Assembly (NCBI RefSeq): GCF_900607235.1
Contig: NZ_LR027854.1
Coordinates: forward strand, 186,001 to 250,000
Direction: 5' to 3'
Source of the DNA: Olivibacter jilunii
GTDB taxonomy: Bacteria; Bacteroidota; Bacteroidia; Sphingobacteriales; Sphingobacteriaceae
DNA length: 64,000 nucleotides
Under the pieces are notes generated by a model. The model saw only the letters and a program-made list of their open reading frames with translations. It had not been told where the DNA came from and made no database searches. The translations under genes were made by a program, and so were the position numbers. Numbering within the stretch: the first letter of the stretch is position 1; each line of letters opens with the position of its first letter. This document shows positions 1-9,970 of this stretch, piece by piece.

Positions 1-328
1 CAAAAAAAAATTTCAATACCACAATGCCGTATTGTTTTAATGCTTTGGCGGCTCTATCAATACCGGATAGCGGAGCCTCCCAGAAATCCGTTTCTGTAGA
101 ACTAGGAATTAACACGGCATATTTTGAAACTTTCTTTGATGCTAATCGACTTGCAATAATATTTGGCTTATAATCGAACTCTTTAATGATATCGTTTATC
201 CGCTTCTTGGTTGCTTCCGATACACCCTTGCGATTGTGCAAAACACGATCAACAGTAGCGATTGAAACATTAGCCAAACGTGCAATCTGCTTGACACCAA
301 ATTCTTTATTTTCTAACGATTTGCTCAT
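1..328 (-). CDS. LacI-family transcriptional regulator, N-terminal part (gene runs off the left edge)
   Basis: The minus strand from the ATG at 328 encodes a LacI-type helix-turn-helix at about residues 11-35 (GVKQIARLANVSIATVDRVL), followed by the hinge helix (ASRLASKK, about residues 59-66) and the start of a periplasmic-binding-protein-like effector domain. About 109 codons are visible and the 3' part lies outside the window. LacI regulators bind operator dyads as dimers and respond to sugars. Its place near a SusC/SusD locus suggests control of carbohydrate genes, but its targets cannot be read from this fragment. Confidence 0.9.
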   Translation of the reverse strand, partial: MSKSLENKEFGVKQIARLANVSIATVDRVLHNRKGVSEATKKRINDIIKEFDYKPNIIASRLASKKVSKYAVLIPSSTETDFWEAPLSGIDRAAKALKQYGIVVLKFFF

Positions 329-452
329 AGTATCAACGAAAGTATCTTTTTATTAAAATTAAAACAAATTATCTGGCTGTATTTAATAAAGAAATGCCGG
401 CGCCACTTACGTTGTATCGTCTAAAAGCAACCTATCCCATACTAACTTTTAT

Positions 453-2834
453 TTAAAGTGTTTCAATCTCCTTCTCTGCCAGTTGCTGATAGATAGCCTC
501 ACTGATCGTACTCTTGGGAGCGTCTGTATTATTGAGATTACACCAAAAGAATATTTTGACTGTTGACCATTTTCCATTCAACGGATTAATAATAACGCTC
601 GGTGCTTTCCGCTTAAACACGTGTTCATTATCCAGAATGATGGTTTTGATCATCTCTACAATTTCCTCTTTATTAAATGGTTTGGCAATAGTTACCGTTA
701 GGCTAACGCGAATATTATTATTACTTAGGGTCCAGTTGATGATATTATTAGAAAGTATATCACCGTTTGGTATGATAATTTCGGCGCCATCATCGCTTAA
801 CAAAGTGCTTGAACGAATACCTATTTCTTTTACCTTTCCTTTTCGATTTCCTAATTCAACAACGTCGCCAATGCGGATCGTACGATCAAAAATCAAAATA
901 ATCCCGGAAACAAAATTGCTTACTATGCTCTGTAAGCCTAAGCCGATACCCACACCTAAAGCACCTAACACTACGGTGATTTTATCGACTGGCAAACCCG
1001 ATGCTGCAACTGCTAATAAAAAACCGGCAATAAGCAATACCAATCTGGTAATCAGCAACCTGGAGTGTTCTGCGTTGGCATTTTCGATGGTATCATCCCC
1101 TGTTTCGCCAAAAAAGTAGGCAACATATTTCTGCAAAAAGTTAGCCGTCCAAATAATTCCAAGAAATAGTAAAACACCGCCAAAGGTAAAAGAGAAGCTC
1201 CCTATTTTGCGTGGTGTGCTTAAAAACGAACCAATAACTTCGCTAAAGAATTCCAGAATATCTAAGTGAGCTGTCAGCAATACAAACCAAATGAAAACCG
1301 CAAGGTAAGATATAATGGTTGAAAACTCTTTGGCAATCCCCTCCCATTCGAAGTGATCGGCGTAACGTTTACGCATCCTACTGGCTTTAATTTGCAAAAG
1401 AAAGGCTTCGGTAATTAGACGTACGACTACAATGAGGGCAACCGTATGTAATAGCGCATATACACCGGTTGTATAAAAAATCTGCATAAGGGTGGTTCTT
1501 CCGAACATATTGGCTATAATAGCTAAGCCATTAAATAGCATATACAATGTTCCAGCTATAACCAATATGCGATAATTCCCCGCAATAGGCTTTAATTTAC
1601 GCAACGCTATCACACCAAAGGCAGTAGACATTAAGTTGATCAATAAAATCATCCATCGTTGTGCCTGAGAAGAAACACCCAATAACCTCACTAAAGACAG
1701 CGCAATGAACAAGATGACAAATATGCCCCATGATAGCAAAGTCTCTCGAGGTAATCTTTTTAAAAATACTGTTGTAAGTATAATCAGTAATAAAAATTGG
1801 GTAAATTCTAAATACAAGGCCGGTGCCTGTAAATCAAAAATAGGTGCAAGGGCAAATATTAAGGTAAAGGCAGACAATATAGGAATTGGGGTTAATAACC
1901 TTAAATTAAGATCTTCCAAAATATCCATTTTCCCATGATTCTTAACGCTTTTGAAGTTATAAAACACCCATACAAAGAATAATAAACCCGTAAAGAGTAG
2001 GAGCACCCGGTTACTTCTTGTGTTTTTGAAATAATACGTATTTATTTTCTTTTCACTATCAAACATTTGATTAAACTCCGGATACTTCGCATCCGTTGTA
2101 CTCGATCGCTTTTCCCACAAATAACGTTTCTCTTTGAGAAAGGCCTTTGGACCAATTGACTTTAGTTGCACATTGGTTTGGTATAAGAGCTCTTGGATTG
2201 CCAGTTCGTTGGTGGCTACATGCGCGCGCAGGCCGTTTAGCGTGTTTGTGGCCGCTCGAATGATGCTATCAGTTCCGACCCTTTTTAATCTTAGCGCCTT
2301 TATTTGAACACTAAAAGAATCGCGAAGCGCCTTCGTTCTAAAAATCTGTCGAATGACTGTATCTTTTCTAAGCGCCGCTATTTCTTTTTTAATGCCATCT
2401 AAATCTTTATCATACGAAAGGATAATGTCATTGTATCCATTTGCATTATCGGTCATCTCATCCAATAGCGTTCTGAACATCTGCAAATTTTGCAGATTGA
2501 ATGTTCGAACGTTTAAAGACAAACGTTGTTTCAATAAACTGATGGTGGAGTCATCCGCAGCCAGCTTACTTTTTATTTCCGGAATACGACCAAAAGAGGC
2601 GGTTACGGTAGGCACCTTGTTTAAGGTTTCATACACACGTTCCAAGCCCTCCAAATAATCGCCGGTAGAAAGCATATTAGTATCTGCTAACAACGACGAG
2701 TCGTTTCTGGAACGCTCGGTTCTCAAGCTGCTCTGCGCACTTACCGTAACCGCTAAGAAGATAAATAGTATAAAAAAACAAGCTTTAAAGGCCTCATGGA
2801 AACCATTAACAGCTAATTGATTAGCTTTGTTCAT
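453..2834 (-). CDS. Large MscS-family mechanosensitive ion channel
   Basis: The open frame continues to a TTG at 2849, but the ATG at 2834 starts a clean signal peptide (MNKANQLAVNG... ending in VSAQ), so I use it; the product is 793 residues. A periplasmic, coiled-coil-prone N-terminal domain (about residues 30-255) is followed by roughly ten hydrophobic segments. The last carries the glycine/alanine-rich pore helix GALGVGIGLGLQSIVSNF, followed by the MscS beta domain (FDRTIRIGDVVEL, IIPNGDILSNNIINW). Such multi-domain MscS proteins (MscK/MscM-like layout) open under membrane tension and release osmolytes. It sits alone, separated from the FAD oxidoreductase by about 90 bp. Family assignment is firm; the gating trigger is unknown. 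Confidence 0.93.
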   Translation of the reverse strand: MNKANQLAVNGFHEAFKACFFILFIFLAVTVSAQSSLRTERSRNDSSLLADTNMLSTGDYLEGLERVYETLNKVPTVTASFGRIPEIKSKLAADDSTISLLKQRLSLNVRTFNLQNLQMFRTLLDEMTDNANGYNDIILSYDKDLDGIKKEIAALRKDTVIRQIFRTKALRDSFSVQIKALRLKRVGTDSIIRAATNTLNGLRAHVATNELAIQELLYQTNVQLKSIGPKAFLKEKRYLWEKRSSTTDAKYPEFNQMFDSEKKINTYYFKNTRSNRVLLLFTGLLFFVWVFYNFKSVKNHGKMDILEDLNLRLLTPIPILSAFTLIFALAPIFDLQAPALYLEFTQFLLLIILTTVFLKRLPRETLLSWGIFVILFIALSLVRLLGVSSQAQRWMILLINLMSTAFGVIALRKLKPIAGNYRILVIAGTLYMLFNGLAIIANMFGRTTLMQIFYTTGVYALLHTVALIVVVRLITEAFLLQIKASRMRKRYADHFEWEGIAKEFSTIISYLAVFIWFVLLTAHLDILEFFSEVIGSFLSTPRKIGSFSFTFGGVLLFLGIIWTANFLQKYVAYFFGETGDDTIENANAEHSRLLITRLVLLIAGFLLAVAASGLPVDKITVVLGALGVGIGLGLQSIVSNFVSGIILIFDRTIRIGDVVELGNRKGKVKEIGIRSSTLLSDDGAEIIIPNGDILSNNIINWTLSNNNIRVSLTVTIAKPFNKEEIVEMIKTIILDNEHVFKRKAPSVIINPLNGKWSTVKIFFWCNLNNTDAPKSTISEAIYQQLAEKEIETL

Positions 2835-2925
2835 ATGGGAAATAGACAATCATATTTACTCAAGATAAAGATAGAACTTAAATAAATACAATCAAGCATA
2901 TCATACTGCCCGCCAAAGACTAAAT

Positions 2926-4923
2926 TTATTCCTTTGGAACAAACAGGACACTATTGGCTGCTATTTTTCCACTGGCTTTTTCATTGCTGATCTCCACGTA
3001 GCTGGCTTCGCTGTTTTTTATTGAATAATTACCCAGCCAAACCCACTCGCCGGAAGTCTGTCCTTCAATTTTGATATCCGCTAAATTCAGTGTTTTCGCT
3101 GTTTTTTGCTTACCATCAAACACGGTATACAAGAGCTGTGCACTGGAATTTTCGATTTTCGGAAAATAAGTATAAATGTCGTAGTTTCCGGGACTAAGGT
3201 CGGAAGACTTAAAGCGAGCCGTACTTCGTTGACTATTATCCGTCGAAATCAAATAGCTCGATCCAAAACCACCTCGCTTTTCCTCTTCCCATTTGCCGGT
3301 TAGCTGCACATCTTTCCGCTCCATGCTATTGATCCAGATGTCCGGTTTACGGCCATCACCCTTAGGATTATTCTTCCATAAGGCCTTTATTTCGTGAGCA
3401 GAAACGTCCTGTATAGCTTTTTTTCCGTCGATTGCCAAGCAGGCGGCAAAAGCGGCTGACTGACTTAGTACCATAAAAACAGGTTCCATTCGGATGGACC
3501 CGTAGGCGATATGGCTAGCAGAAAGGCAAACAGGTACCAGGAGGTTAGATACTTCTGTCTTTTTCGGAACAATTGAGCGATAGGAAATTGGGAAGGGGGG
3601 AAAACCACCTACTTCTACATTTCCCTCGTTTTTAACCATACCATTAACCACCAGTCGATCACAGTTATGAGAATCCATCGTGTAAGCCGCATAGCCGATA
3701 TCATCCTTTACCACCTCCCTCCCCTGGCAGTGATGTTGTGTCATCACTACTTCACCGATCATTCTTCTTGCTTCCCGTATATAAAGTTGCGGACTCCAGT
3801 TCCCGTGCTCCGTATACTCGTCTTTCGGATAGCCCCAAGCTAGCATTTCATTCCGAATGAATTCAGGAACCGATGGGTCATGCCCGACAAAATACAGAAG
3901 CCCTTTGGTATAATCTTCATGGGCCTGAATGATTTCCTGCCGTCTCGCGTAATCGGCTTCCGGATAATCCCAATTCATCCCGATCATGTCTGTAGAAAAA
4001 CCGTTCCGATTATTTATATCGGTTTTGTTATTAGGCATTCTACTCCAAATAAATACGTCATTTAAAGACTTCCAAGGATATTTCTCTTTCCACCTTTTCA
4101 ATAATTCATATCGTTTGGGATCATAATTACGTGGTTTTTCAATGGTTATCCGATTGGCAGGATTGTTAGTTAAACAAATTCGAAAATTATAGGCTTGTAC
4201 TTTTCTATCACCGGTTCCATTCGCTTTTAATACTTCGTCATTGATTCCCCACAGGAGTCCACTACTTTTATCACCGGGAATTTGATAAGGATCAATCCCA
4301 TCGGGAAACTGATGGCCGTCCATCAGCTGTACTCCATTAAGCGTTTCGCCATAAACCTGGTTATCTTCTCGACCTACATGATAAGAAACTCCGGATTTTG
4401 CCATTAAATCACCTTCGTAGGAACAATCAATAAACACATGGGCGCTTATAGCGCGCTCCTGGCCATCAGTGCCTTTTATTGGTGCTACCAAAATTTGCGC
4501 GATATGGGTTCCTTTCTTTTCGACCGCTGATAAAACGTGCTCGTAAACAATGTCAATTGAAGCCTTTCGCATGTAATCCCTAAAAATACTATCAGCTACT
4601 TTGGGTTCAAAAATCCACTGCTCGAATTTCCCATAGTGTTGTCCGATCTTGCGATAAAAATCGAGCGCTAAACCTTTTACAACATATTTATTACCGATAT
4701 CGGTATAACCTAAACCACCGGAACTCATTCCGCCCAGTCGCGTTCCCGGTTCAACGAGCACCACCGATTTCCCGGCTTTAGCTGCTGTGTAGGCTGCGAC
4801 GACACCGGCAGAAGTGCCGCCGTAAATGCAAATATCATAATCCTTAGCTTGCGCCTGCAATTGAATGCAAGCAATCAGTAATACCAAGAGGTAGTAAGAA
4901 CTTCTATTTCTTATCATTTTCAT
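2926..4923 (-). CDS. Secreted FAD-dependent oxidoreductase of a SusCD locus
   Basis: The frame extends to a TTG at 4941, but the ATG at 4923 (MKMIRNRSSYYLLVLLIACI) begins a good signal peptide cleaved near QAQA; the product is 665 residues. A Rossmann FAD motif (YGGTSAG, about residues 34-40, then VVLVEPGTRLGGMSSGG) and FIDCSYEGDLMA place it in the FAD_oxidored family (PF12831), often annotated xanthan-lyase-like. The last ~140 residues look like a beta-sandwich carbohydrate-binding domain. It lies 14 bp downstream of SusD and must be co-transcribed, so it probably oxidises or rearranges a glycan or glycan-linked substrate in the periplasm. The substrate is unknown, and no glycoside hydrolase accompanies it in this operon. 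Confidence 0.88.
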   Translation of the reverse strand: MKMIRNRSSYYLLVLLIACIQLQAQAKDYDICIYGGTSAGVVAAYTAAKAGKSVVLVEPGTRLGGMSSGGLGYTDIGNKYVVKGLALDFYRKIGQHYGKFEQWIFEPKVADSIFRDYMRKASIDIVYEHVLSAVEKKGTHIAQILVAPIKGTDGQERAISAHVFIDCSYEGDLMAKSGVSYHVGREDNQVYGETLNGVQLMDGHQFPDGIDPYQIPGDKSSGLLWGINDEVLKANGTGDRKVQAYNFRICLTNNPANRITIEKPRNYDPKRYELLKRWKEKYPWKSLNDVFIWSRMPNNKTDINNRNGFSTDMIGMNWDYPEADYARRQEIIQAHEDYTKGLLYFVGHDPSVPEFIRNEMLAWGYPKDEYTEHGNWSPQLYIREARRMIGEVVMTQHHCQGREVVKDDIGYAAYTMDSHNCDRLVVNGMVKNEGNVEVGGFPPFPISYRSIVPKKTEVSNLLVPVCLSASHIAYGSIRMEPVFMVLSQSAAFAACLAIDGKKAIQDVSAHEIKALWKNNPKGDGRKPDIWINSMERKDVQLTGKWEEEKRGGFGSSYLISTDNSQRSTARFKSSDLSPGNYDIYTYFPKIENSSAQLLYTVFDGKQKTAKTLNLADIKIEGQTSGEWVWLGNYSIKNSEASYVEISNEKASGKIAANSVLFVPKE

Positions 4924-4937
4924 ATAATTTATTACTA

Positions 4938-6407
4938 TCAATAACCGGGATTTTGGTCACTCGGATTTAGGGCATTATTATTATCCATTTCCACTTTAGG
5001 AATTGGCCATAAAAAGTGGCTGTCGCTAATCGCTTTTCCTTTTGCCGATTGGATTACTGCACGAACCTGGTCTCTACCCAAGCGTTTTAAGTCGTTCCAT
5101 CGCTTGCCTTCTACCATAAATTCATATGCCCTTTCCTGAAAAACAGCATCGCGGAAAGATTGTTGATTTAATCCTGCCCAATCAACCTGCGGATTGGGTG
5201 TATTGACGTCTACCCCATACGCACGTCTTTTAACTTTATTCAACGCTTCATAAGCTTCAGCAGAGGGACCTCCCTCCAATTGATTTGCGGCTTCGGCATA
5301 AATTAATAGTACATCGGCATAGCGTAGCACGGGCATATCGTTTGCACTAGCGTCAACGGCCACCGAAGCTAAGTCCTTAAACTTTCTAAACTGATAGGGC
5401 TCATTGCCAGGCAGCTGGACTAGTGCTCCTGTTGACCGGTGAATATACGAATCATACAGATTAAATTCTTTTCGCAAATCACGATCCGACCAATTGGCAA
5501 TCAGCGGAAAGGTTTCGCGCGCATAGATGGTGCGGAAACCAAATGGCGCGTAAAGTGTGTTCTCACCATGTATATACACGAGGTATTGGAAACCCAGGCC
5601 TCCGGAAGAAGAGTATTTGAAAGAAAAGATGTCTTCAGCACTCGTTACTACATCAGCACCGAAAACTTTTTCAAAGTCGTTGACTGTAGAAACCGGTACC
5701 AATTGGTATGTTCCCTCATCCATTACTTCCTTAGCAAGGTTACGTGCCTGTTCCCAATTCGCTAACGTTAAATAGACATAGGCCAACAGCGTTTTTGCCG
5801 CCCCTACGGTCGGTCTTCCAGGAATTGTTGCTACAGCAGGCAGATTCGCAATTCCTGTATTTAAATCTGCTATAATGAAGTCGTAGACTTCTTGTTCGGT
5901 ACTCCGAGGCAGATCTGTTGGGTCATTGGAAGATTGCCTTAACGGTACCCCGCCCCAATTCCTAACTAAATCAAAATAAGCCAAGGCCCGAAGGAATCGC
6001 GCTTCTGCCAGTATCTGATTTTTCTTGTTTTCATCCATATTAATAGCCGGCACTCTTTCCAATACAATATTTGCTCTTAAGATGGATTGATAAGCAAATC
6101 GCCAAATAGTCTCTGCACGACCGATATTGGCACCGTCCAAACCATTGTACTCACTGACAGGTCCAAAAGAACCTCTTCCGTTCGCGTAATCCGAGCAAGC
6201 TTCGGTTAGTAACATATAAAAGCCTCCATAATAGCCCAATTCTCGAAATGGCGCATAAATTGCATTAACGGCAGTTTCAGCATCTTGGGCCGTCTGATAA
6301 AAATTTTCTTCTGAAAGTCGATCTATCGGAACTTCTTCCAAAGTTTTACTGCAGGCAGCAAATAAAATGATCGAAAATATATATAAGAGCTTTTTCATTT
6401 TTTCCAT
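4938..6407 (-). CDS. susD: SusD/RagB-family outer-membrane nutrient-binding lipoprotein
   Basis: The N-terminus (IILFAACS, lipidated Cys about residue 19) is a signal-peptidase II site. It is followed by the SusD-like domain: EEVPIDRLSEENFYQTAQDA, the helical tetratricopeptide-like scaffold (AEARFLRALAYFDLVRNWGG) and the C-terminal SusD block (FQERAYEFMVEGKRWNDLKR). At 489 residues it is of usual length. SusD lipoproteins cap the SusC barrel and capture oligosaccharides at the cell surface. The gene starts 31 bp after susC and is followed directly by the oxidoreductase. ATG codons at 6407 and 6398 are both possible starts. The ligand cannot be predicted. Confidence 0.96.
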   Translation of the reverse strand: MEKMKKLLYIFSIILFAACSKTLEEVPIDRLSEENFYQTAQDAETAVNAIYAPFRELGYYGGFYMLLTEACSDYANGRGSFGPVSEYNGLDGANIGRAETIWRFAYQSILRANIVLERVPAINMDENKKNQILAEARFLRALAYFDLVRNWGGVPLRQSSNDPTDLPRSTEQEVYDFIIADLNTGIANLPAVATIPGRPTVGAAKTLLAYVYLTLANWEQARNLAKEVMDEGTYQLVPVSTVNDFEKVFGADVVTSAEDIFSFKYSSSGGLGFQYLVYIHGENTLYAPFGFRTIYARETFPLIANWSDRDLRKEFNLYDSYIHRSTGALVQLPGNEPYQFRKFKDLASVAVDASANDMPVLRYADVLLIYAEAANQLEGGPSAEAYEALNKVKRRAYGVDVNTPNPQVDWAGLNQQSFRDAVFQERAYEFMVEGKRWNDLKRLGRDQVRAVIQSAKGKAISDSHFLWPIPKVEMDNNNALNPSDQNPGY

Positions 6408-6438
6408 AATTTTTGTTGGAACCTTAATATTTTGTTAT

Positions 6439-9400
6439 TTAAAAACTTACTTTCAGCCCCATGGTATAGGTTTTTGCCACAGGGTAACTGGTTTGGTCTA
6501 TACCCAATGTAGTGGGCGAATTAGCTGTTCGGCTACTTACTTCGGGATCATACCAGGAATAGTCGGTGATGGTAATTAAGTTTTGTCCGCTTACATATAA
6601 TTGTAAAGATTTAATCTTGCTACTTTTCAACGGGACATCATAAGCCAACCGGATATTTTTAAACCGAATAAAGGAACCATCTTCTATAAAGCGGTTTGAC
6701 TCCCGGAAGCTGGAACCAACGCTGATAGCTGGATATGGTGCATTTGGATTTGGATTTTCAGGTGTCCAGCGATTTAATATATCCGCGATCTGGTTTTCTC
6801 CGAAATTGAAAGAATTGGCCTGGTTTGACAGATTAAAGTTGAACAAATCGGCTCCTTGCACTCCCTGAATAAAGATATTCAATGAAAAATTTTTATAGCT
6901 TAGGTTGTTATTGAAGCCAAAAATAAAATCGGGATTGGGATCGCCTAGGATTGTTCTATCCTCATTGTTAATTACACCATTGCCATCCAAGTCCTTATAT
7001 TGTATACGCCCCTGTTCATTCAAGCCATCTTCCAAGAACCCATAAAAAACACCCACCGGATAACCTTCCCGGATAAGATTGGGACTAATACTAAGTGGAA
7101 TAGATAAACCGGATCCAAATACATCCGCATGATTAGCTAGTTCGATTACCTTATTTCGATTAGCTGAAAAATTAACAGAGGCGTCCCATTTAAAGGTTCC
7201 TCGGGATATATCGCCTCCCAACTCGAATTCAAGACCCTTGTTTCGAATACGACCAATGTTTTGCATTTGATTTTGATAACCCGTGGAGGTTGCTTGTGGG
7301 ACGTTGGCTAACAAGTCTTTTGTGTTTTTTATATAGTAATCAACCGTTAGGCGCAAACGCTCGTCAAATAAGCCCAAATCAAAGCCAATATTACTTTGTG
7401 TGGTAGTTTCCCATTTTAAGTCCGGATTCGGCCGGGTATTTCCTGGTGCAAAGCCTGTGTTCAACGCATCTCCAAGAATAATATTAAAACCGGAAAGCAC
7501 ATTCAACGAGCCATAGGGAGAGATTGCGGTATTTCCCGACTGTCCCCAGCTGGCCCGTAGTTTTAAGTTGGAAATACTGTTGACATCGCTAAGAAATTCC
7601 TCTTCTTTCAATCGCCATCCAAAAGCCGCTGAAGGAAAATAACCCCATTGACTACCGGCCCCAAAACGAGAGGATCCGTCTGCCCTTATACTCGCAGTTA
7701 AAAGATACTTATTTTTATAAACATAATTTGCCCGAAATAAACCGGAAATCAACTTCCATTCGTCAATACCGGATGTTGGGGTAGCAATGACTGTTCCTGA
7801 TCCAAGGTTATTATTTTGCAATATATCGGAAATAAAGCCACTAGCTCCCGATGAGTTCGTACTTGCCACCTCTGATTGATAAGTAACACCCGCCATTAAA
7901 TCCAAGGAATGATCGTTAAATGTCTTTGCATAATTCAAAATATTCTCATTTAAGAAGTTTGTCCTTGTGAAATAATTGGTAGAAGCATTACCTGCCGGTG
8001 TTGACCTGATTAAGCGGGAAGAGTAATAGTCTCTTTTGGAATTGGCATAATCTACACCAGCAGAAACTTTTAGTGTCAACCCTTCTATAAAGGTATATTG
8101 TAGCCCGAGATTGGCTAACACGCCGCTTCCCGTTGTTCTGTCTACGCGTTCTTTGGCTAAAGCTACCGGATTCTCCGCCGCATTAGAGCTAAATGAATAA
8201 GGCACCACGTTGGAATAATTGCCATTTTCGTCATAAACAGGCACAGTAGGTGGTGCGACTAAAGCAGCGGAAACTACTCCGGACCCTCTTGATTGATTAT
8301 CATTTGTGATGGCATTGTTAATGGTACGACTCAATATGGTACTTAAGTTTACTTTAAATTTGTCAGACACCTCCTGCTCTAAATTGGAACGCAGCGACCC
8401 TCTTTTATATCCTGAGTTGATAACAATACCATCCTGACCGAAATAACTTCCCGATACTGAATAGCGGGTCCTATCATTTCCGCCCGCGATATTGAGACTG
8501 TGATTTTGAATTGGAGCCGTACGAAAGATGGCATCCTGCCAATCGGTCCCTTCACCAAAACTATTGATTTGCTCTTGTGTAAAATATGGAGCAGCATTAT
8601 CATTACGGGCCCGTTCGTTAGCGATTTCGGCAAACTGTCGGGCATTTAAAAGGTCTATTTTTTTTACCACATTTTGAAATCCGACATAACTGTTAAGTGT
8701 AACCTGATTAACATCTCTCTTTCCACTTTTAGTTGTAATAATAACCACCCCATTTGCTCCTCGAGAACCATAAATGGCCGTTGCAGACGCATCTTTCAAT
8801 ACTTCCATCGATTCAATATCCGATGGATCAAGAATAGTAGGACTACCTGAAAGTGCAAAACCGTCCACCACGTAAAGCGGTTCATTACTACCCAATAAGG
8901 AATTGCCTCCACGGATGCGTATATTCATACTGGCACCAGGTGCTCCTGAACTTTGCACTACTTGCACACCTGCACTTCTTCCCGTTAAGCTTTGCATGGC
9001 ATTGGTTGACGGTAAGGCGGTAATGTCTTCTGACTTTACCGATGAAACGGATCCGGTTAAATCGCCTTTACGAACAGTGCCATATCCGACTACCACTACC
9101 TCATCCAAAGCTGCCTCTCGCGGTGTCATGGTAACCCGTATAGTTGATTTACCGGCGACGTTGATTTCCTGTGTGGCGTAACCCGTATACGAAAAAATCA
9201 GGGTCGCGTTCGAAGCAGCGCTGATCACAAAGTTGCCATCACTATCCGTAGAAGTACCTGTCGACGGACTACCTTTTGTTCGGACAGAAACACCTGGTAA
9301 AGCTTGTCCTTTTTCATCAAGCACTTTTCCTTTTACGGTATTCTGTTCTTGTTTGGAAGTGGCCATAAGCCCATTTGCTGAACTTTGCTTTTCCAATACA

Positions 9401-9729
9401 ATCACCTTATTCCTTCTGATCTCATATTGAATTCCTCTGTCTTTAAACAGGTTCTCTAACACCGCATCTAATGGTAGATTGTTAAAATTAACCGATACTC
9501 GTTCTTTGTCGTTGAGTACTTCCTCACTGTAAAATACGGTTAAACCCGTCTGTTTTCTGATCGTGTTAAAGAGATCGGTTAGACTGATGCTCTCCTTTTT
9601 AATGCTTACCCTGTATTGAGCCAATAAAGGGGTCGCAAATAGTTCCATCTGAAATAGCAGGCCTGCAATCAACAAGCCTTTTGCTATAGATCGACAAAAT
9701 CGGTTAAATTGATTTTTCTTTTGATACAT
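6439..9729 (-). CDS. susC: SusC/RagA TonB-linked outer-membrane transporter with STN domain
   Basis: 1096 residues in the standard SusC order: signal peptide (cleaved near PLLAQ), an STN (secretin/TonB short N-terminal) domain at about residues 40-112, a carboxypeptidase-regulatory-like domain (KGKVLDEKGQALPGVSV, about 133-205), the TonB plug with DEVVVVGYGTVRKGDLTGS and MEVLKDASATAIYGSRGANG, then a long barrel ending in an aromatic residue (KTYTMGLKVSF). The STN domain is typical of SusC proteins that signal to an anti-sigma factor, which fits the FecR and ECF sigma genes immediately upstream. It imports the ligand captured by SusD, using TonB energy. Confidence 0.97.
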   Translation of the reverse strand: MYQKKNQFNRFCRSIAKGLLIAGLLFQMELFATPLLAQYRVSIKKESISLTDLFNTIRKQTGLTVFYSEEVLNDKERVSVNFNNLPLDAVLENLFKDRGIQYEIRRNKVIVLEKQSSANGLMATSKQEQNTVKGKVLDEKGQALPGVSVRTKGSPSTGTSTDSDGNFVISAASNATLIFSYTGYATQEINVAGKSTIRVTMTPREAALDEVVVVGYGTVRKGDLTGSVSSVKSEDITALPSTNAMQSLTGRSAGVQVVQSSGAPGASMNIRIRGGNSLLGSNEPLYVVDGFALSGSPTILDPSDIESMEVLKDASATAIYGSRGANGVVIITTKSGKRDVNQVTLNSYVGFQNVVKKIDLLNARQFAEIANERARNDNAAPYFTQEQINSFGEGTDWQDAIFRTAPIQNHSLNIAGGNDRTRYSVSGSYFGQDGIVINSGYKRGSLRSNLEQEVSDKFKVNLSTILSRTINNAITNDNQSRGSGVVSAALVAPPTVPVYDENGNYSNVVPYSFSSNAAENPVALAKERVDRTTGSGVLANLGLQYTFIEGLTLKVSAGVDYANSKRDYYSSRLIRSTPAGNASTNYFTRTNFLNENILNYAKTFNDHSLDLMAGVTYQSEVASTNSSGASGFISDILQNNNLGSGTVIATPTSGIDEWKLISGLFRANYVYKNKYLLTASIRADGSSRFGAGSQWGYFPSAAFGWRLKEEEFLSDVNSISNLKLRASWGQSGNTAISPYGSLNVLSGFNIILGDALNTGFAPGNTRPNPDLKWETTTQSNIGFDLGLFDERLRLTVDYYIKNTKDLLANVPQATSTGYQNQMQNIGRIRNKGLEFELGGDISRGTFKWDASVNFSANRNKVIELANHADVFGSGLSIPLSISPNLIREGYPVGVFYGFLEDGLNEQGRIQYKDLDGNGVINNEDRTILGDPNPDFIFGFNNNLSYKNFSLNIFIQGVQGADLFNFNLSNQANSFNFGENQIADILNRWTPENPNPNAPYPAISVGSSFRESNRFIEDGSFIRFKNIRLAYDVPLKSSKIKSLQLYVSGQNLITITDYSWYDPEVSSRTANSPTTLGIDQTSYPVAKTYTMGLKVSF

Positions 9730-9970
9730 GGTTTGATGTCTATAATGGTTTTTAGCTAATTCACTATAAACACACCAAGCATTTTAAAATGGGTGAAAGA
9801 AAATTAATTTTTTGTGTTAATGGGGAGTAGGTAGTTGGAAATAATGATCAGAAAATAAGAGCTATTCTCTATTAACAAACTCCCGTTTCACTTCGAAGAT
9901 CGTTAAGTAGCGAAGTAGTTGAATGTAATAAAGTAATCTATCCTACTGCTTATCGCGTAAAGCCTATTGT

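Noticed and set aside
514-1119. 201-codon plus-strand frame inside the MscS gene
   Set aside because: It is an antisense shadow of a well-supported gene, with no independent features.
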